Part shown: in pieces, positions 61,493 to 64,000 of the stretch | Numbering within the stretch: the stretch's first letter is position 1 | Layout of the letters: the number at the start of each line of letters is the position of its first letter | From: Bacteroidaceae bacterium | GTDB taxonomy: Bacteria > Bacteroidota > Bacteroidia > Bacteroidales > Bacteroidaceae | Direction of reading: 5' to 3' | DNA: 64,000 nucleotides | NCBI GenBank assembly: GCA_017524545.1 | Contig: JAFXVN010000024.1 | Coordinates: forward strand, 1-64,000 | Position numbers and translations under genes: made by a program | Notes under the pieces: model-generated | What the model was told of the DNA's origin: nothing | Database searches by the model: none | Seen by the model: only the letters and a program-made list of their open reading frames with translations

Positions 61493-61954
61493 ATGACAAC
61501 TTTTACATGCAATAATTATTACAGGCATTATTCGCTTAAAAGTCGAGCAATAAGGATTGCTCTTTCTTTGGGGATTCTCCTAATTGGAGGCATGGTCTAT
61601 GTTGCTTATAGAGACAAGTCCTTAGCAATGTTTGGCTGGTTTGACTCAATCGGACTAAGTAAGCCAGTAGATTATATAAGAGTTTTGGCGCAAAGTAAAG
61701 GAATTTACGGATGGGTGAAATATAGTCTTCCAGACGGCTTATGGATTTTCTCGTATATGTTTATTGTTGATGCGATATGGAATGGGAAGAGAAATAGTTA
61801 TTCGTTCTTCTTTACATGGAGTTTGCCTATTGTTGCTTTATTATCTGAATGTTTGCAACACTTTGGCTTGTGCCCAGGTGTATTTGATTGGATTGACATG
61901 GTCAGTTATATATTCGCGATGATTCTGTTCTTGATTATAAAACTTCTAAAATAA
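61493..61954 (+). CDS. VanZ-like small membrane protein
   Basis: 153 residues with four hydrophobic helices (about 17-40, 72-95, 103-122, 128-150). LPDGLWIFSYMF and LLSECLQHFGLCPGVFDWIDMVSY fit the VanZ-type pattern (D-xx-W, E-xQ, G--D--D). VanZ proteins lower binding of some glycopeptides; here the function is unknown. AT-rich like its neighbours. It lies just behind the RNA candidate and 5 bp ahead of the SHOCT protein gene, so the pair is probably one unit. Confidence 0.6.
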   Translation: MTTFTCNNYYRHYSLKSRAIRIALSLGILLIGGMVYVAYRDKSLAMFGWFDSIGLSKPVDYIRVLAQSKGIYGWVKYSLPDGLWIFSYMFIVDAIWNGKRNSYSFFFTWSLPIVALLSECLQHFGLCPGVFDWIDMVSYIFAMILFLIIKLLK

Positions 61955-61959
61955 CAAAT

Positions 61960-63240
61960 ATGAAAACTAAAATTATTCTTTCAAGTCTTGTACTTCTGCT
62001 ATTTTCATTTTTAGCTGCCGGTTCTAATGATAATGAAACACTCACTGCCATCTATACTGCTGGTATTATTATTATTGGTATTATAATAGGTATAATAATG
62101 TCCATAATTCAAAGTAGAAACGAATCTAAGAGGCGGAAAATGATTAAAGAAGATGAAGAAAATTCTACTGATTTTGATAGAAGAGTATCTATAGGAGACG
62201 ACCGGTGCAAACTATATTTTGATGCATCAAAGAAACAAGTTATGATTATGAGAATCACGACGGAAGGGATTGATAAAAAATATGTGGATGATTTTGAATT
62301 TCCCGGAAAGAAATTAGCCAAATATAATGATGGAGCTTTCTTTGTTTACGAACCCAAAAGCCGTAAATTATTATGCGGAACATTTGATGGTTTTGGAGTA
62401 GAGTTTATCGGCAATTATGACAAATACAATGGTGTTGTCACACAAGATCCTATTGAACCCATTATCAGTTATTTAAGTATAAAACATTATGGAACTTTTA
62501 CTAACGAATCCAGTGGTTTAGCTATATTGATAGATGAGCACCATGGCTTTATAGCAGCTTTTAAAGGTATAAAACCGACTTATTCATTCAATTATATAAA
62601 AGAAAATAAATTACCTGAGAAAAAGGGATTGGAATCTAGAGTATCCGTTAAGTCAATCGGAAACTATATGTTTATCATGGACAATTTCTTTAAAGTTCTT
62701 GTCCTTATGGAAGAAGGGAATCATAATGTTTTCAACTATTTTGATATCATTGATGTTTCGTATGAAGAAAATGGCAATCAGTTGTTCTCTAAATCCACAG
62801 GTAGAACAGTTGGAGGAGCTATTGTTGGCGGAATGTTAATGGGGGGTGCTGGTGCCGTTGTTGGAGGTCTTTCTGGCGATACGAAGCAAAACAAGGAAGT
62901 AAAATCGATGGATATTAAAATTCTATTACATAGCACAGAACAGACTTCATATGTGCTACACTTTATGGCATCCACTTCTCCATTGAAAACAAAGGAAACA
63001 GCAGACAAGACAAGATACGATGAATTTCTAAAGAATGCTAACCAGGCAAAAGACCTGCTATCAATAATCATTGATGATGCTAAACGAAATGCACCTCAAA
63101 TTGCTCCTGTCGTATCACAACCTGTTGCGCCTAAAACATCAAGCATAGCAGATGAATTGACAAAACTAGCAAAACTAAGGGCAGATGGAATTCTTACAGA
63201 AGAAGAGTTCCAAACTCAAAAAGCGAAATTGTTAGGATAA
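61960..63240 (+). CDS. Membrane-anchored protein with a glycine zipper and C-terminal SHOCT domain
   Basis: 426 residues. N-terminal signal or helix (MKTKIILSSLVLLLFSFLAA), then a second helix rich in Ile (about 32-50, IIIIGIIIGIIMSII), a large beta domain (about 75-280) I do not recognise, a glycine zipper (GGAIVGGMLMGGAGAVVGGLSG, about 287-307), a small beta domain, and a C-terminal SHOCT motif (IADELTKLAKLRADGILTEEEFQTQKAKLL). SHOCT ends often bring proteins together in oligomers. Base composition is low in GC. A terminator hairpin follows. Confidence 0.65.
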   Translation: MKTKIILSSLVLLLFSFLAAGSNDNETLTAIYTAGIIIIGIIIGIIMSIIQSRNESKRRKMIKEDEENSTDFDRRVSIGDDRCKLYFDASKKQVMIMRITTEGIDKKYVDDFEFPGKKLAKYNDGAFFVYEPKSRKLLCGTFDGFGVEFIGNYDKYNGVVTQDPIEPIISYLSIKHYGTFTNESSGLAILIDEHHGFIAAFKGIKPTYSFNYIKENKLPEKKGLESRVSVKSIGNYMFIMDNFFKVLVLMEEGNHNVFNYFDIIDVSYEENGNQLFSKSTGRTVGGAIVGGMLMGGAGAVVGGLSGDTKQNKEVKSMDIKILLHSTEQTSYVLHFMASTSPLKTKETADKTRYDEFLKNANQAKDLLSIIIDDAKRNAPQIAPVVSQPVAPKTSSIADELTKLAKLRADGILTEEEFQTQKAKLLG

Positions 63241-63285
63241 GTGGACTCCTGCAATAGGAAATATAGATGATGTCAAATTATAATT

Positions 63286-63328
63286 CGGTTCTGCTTATCA
63301 ATTAGGATAGGCAGAGCCGTTTTGTTTT
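63286..63328 (+). terminator. Hairpin terminator after the SHOCT gene
   Basis: CGGTTCTGCTTATC (63286-63299) pairs with GATAGGCAGAGCCG (63306-63319), 13 of 14 including a G-T pair, followed by TTTTGTTTT. Confidence 0.8.
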
Positions 63329-63459
63329 AGTGCTTCTTAAATAATTGTGTCTTTTTTGTACCTTCCTATTCTTACTTGTAGTAACTTGTTATAGCCAAAA
63401 ACATGTAAAATAAGGCATTGGAAAGTTTCCTTTTTGTGCAAAGTTCCAAATAAAATCGT

Positions 63460-63467
63460 TATCTTTG
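63460..63467 (+). promoter_or_regulatory. -7 box TATCTTTG of the AlbA_2-domain gene
   Basis: TATCTTTG, 25 bp before the ATG at 63492. Confidence 0.65.
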
Positions 63468-63491
63468 TCCTGCGAAACCAAGAATTAAAAT

Positions 63492-64000
63492 ATGACTAAA
63501 GAAGATATACTCAGATTAAGGGACACGGCAGAACAGACCAAAGTTCAATTCAAGGAACGTGTGACTCGCGACAACAAATATGATGTGAGCTGCGAGATGG
63601 TGGCACAAAGCAACTATCGCGGAGGAATGATTGTGGTTGGTATCGATGATAAAACGGGACGCATCAATCCCCTGTCGTTCCAAGAAGCACAAGAGACCAC
63701 GAACCTTATGGGAAGTCTGGCCTCAGAGGGCGTTGTACCCCAGATTCTGCTTGACATCGAGAATGTTCAAATGGATGGCGGCGTTATCGTTGTGGCAACC
63801 ATCAAGCAGGGTAAGAACAAACCCTATCGCGATAGCAAAGGCATCGTATGGGTGAAACAAGGTGCAGACAAACGAAAAGTGTTCGACAATACAGAACTGA
63901 TAGCTATGCTGATGGAGAACGGGCAGATGCATCCAGACAGTATGCCCATCAAGGGAACGAGTATCAAAGATCTGGATGAAAATACCGTACGCGACTATCT
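63492..64000 (+). CDS. AlbA_2/Schlafen-type (RecG-like) putative DNA-binding protein, 5' part
   Basis: 169 codons, running off the right edge. EDILRLRDTAEQTKVQFKER and the following GGMIVVGIDDKTG, then VIVVATIKQGKNKPYRDSKGIVWVKQGADKRK form the AlbA_2 (Schlafen AAA_4) domain, which normally begins with E-xxxEFK and has NT-GG before the IGV-D strand. Here the -ANTDGG- stretch reads AQSNYRGG. These proteins often continue with a winged-helix ATP-dependent-helicase-like region. The function is unclear; in Bacteroidetes they are abundant and sometimes next to toxin or defence genes. Confidence 0.75.
   Translation, partial: MTKEDILRLRDTAEQTKVQFKERVTRDNKYDVSCEMVAQSNYRGGMIVVGIDDKTGRINPLSFQEAQETTNLMGSLASEGVVPQILLDIENVQMDGGVIVVATIKQGKNKPYRDSKGIVWVKQGADKRKVFDNTELIAMLMENGQMHPDSMPIKGTSIKDLDENTVRDY

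Overview
The window looks like chromosomal DNA of a Bacteroidales bacterium, probably a gut or rumen Prevotellaceae. Gene after gene is preceded by the Bacteroidetes -7 box (TAnnTTTG, often continuing CA) instead of a sigma-70 -10 box. Shine-Dalgarno sequences are largely absent. The gene content also fits: GH43, GH84, GH130 and GH133 enzymes, a TonB receptor, an OmpP1/TodX-type porin, surface lipoproteins, and serC-serA-DUF1015. Base composition is about 50% GC, except for an AT-rich block at roughly 60.2-63.5 kb. The genus call is inference.

Layout: 0-1.4 kb, the tail of a glutaminase-family gene, a large nested inverted repeat and a RelE/ParE toxin-antitoxin pair. 1.4-5 kb, a xylo-oligosaccharide locus (surface GH43, GPH symporter, cytoplasmic GH43). 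5-8 kb, a TonB receptor and an AraC regulator. 8-21 kb, an aminotransferase, a LolC/E-type permease, prmA, two envelope proteins, a GH130-CBM32 protein, yigZ and the serine operon. 20.9-22.9 kb, tRNA-Pro, a small AT-rich membrane gene bounded by a degraded copy of the tRNA 3' end, and a split chromate transporter. 22.9-33.4 kb, purL, GH84, a Crp-type regulator, flavodoxin, a DUF4143 ATPase and an FGE-like protein. 33.8-38.9 kb, a glycogen cluster (debranching enzyme, GT4, GH57) ending in a thiD remnant. 38.9-41 kb, a DUF1080 plus Gfo/Idh/MocA pair. 41-47.6 kb, a complete trp operon (trpB-E-G-D-C-F-A). 47.8-50.2 kb, pfkA and an M18 aminopeptidase. 50.4-56.5 kb, a five-gene operon of two Cthe_2159-like beta-helix proteins, a small secreted protein and a LytS/LytTR two-component system. 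56.6-60.1 kb, a broken toxin-antitoxin pair, ligA and a Fic protein. 60.2-64 kb, AT-rich DNA with a long-hairpin RNA candidate, a VanZ-like gene, a SHOCT-domain protein and the start of an AlbA_2/RecG-like gene.

The most striking property is an unusually rich set of short, dispersed, inverted-repeat elements. At least ten families are visible. A GC-rich palindrome family (CTCCCTTTAAAGGGAG type) and several 7-9 bp-period AT-rich families sit not only between genes but inside conserved housekeeping genes. There they keep the reading frame and add 10-40 residues to the protein. PrmA, LigA (twice), PurL (three times), TrpE, GH84, the glycogen debranching enzyme, a GH43, the TonB receptor and a GH130 all carry such segments. 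This resembles the logic of Rickettsia palindromic elements and is the best candidate here for an under-described system.

Limits: all assignments come from reading the sequence and from family knowledge. No database search, structure prediction or alignment was run.
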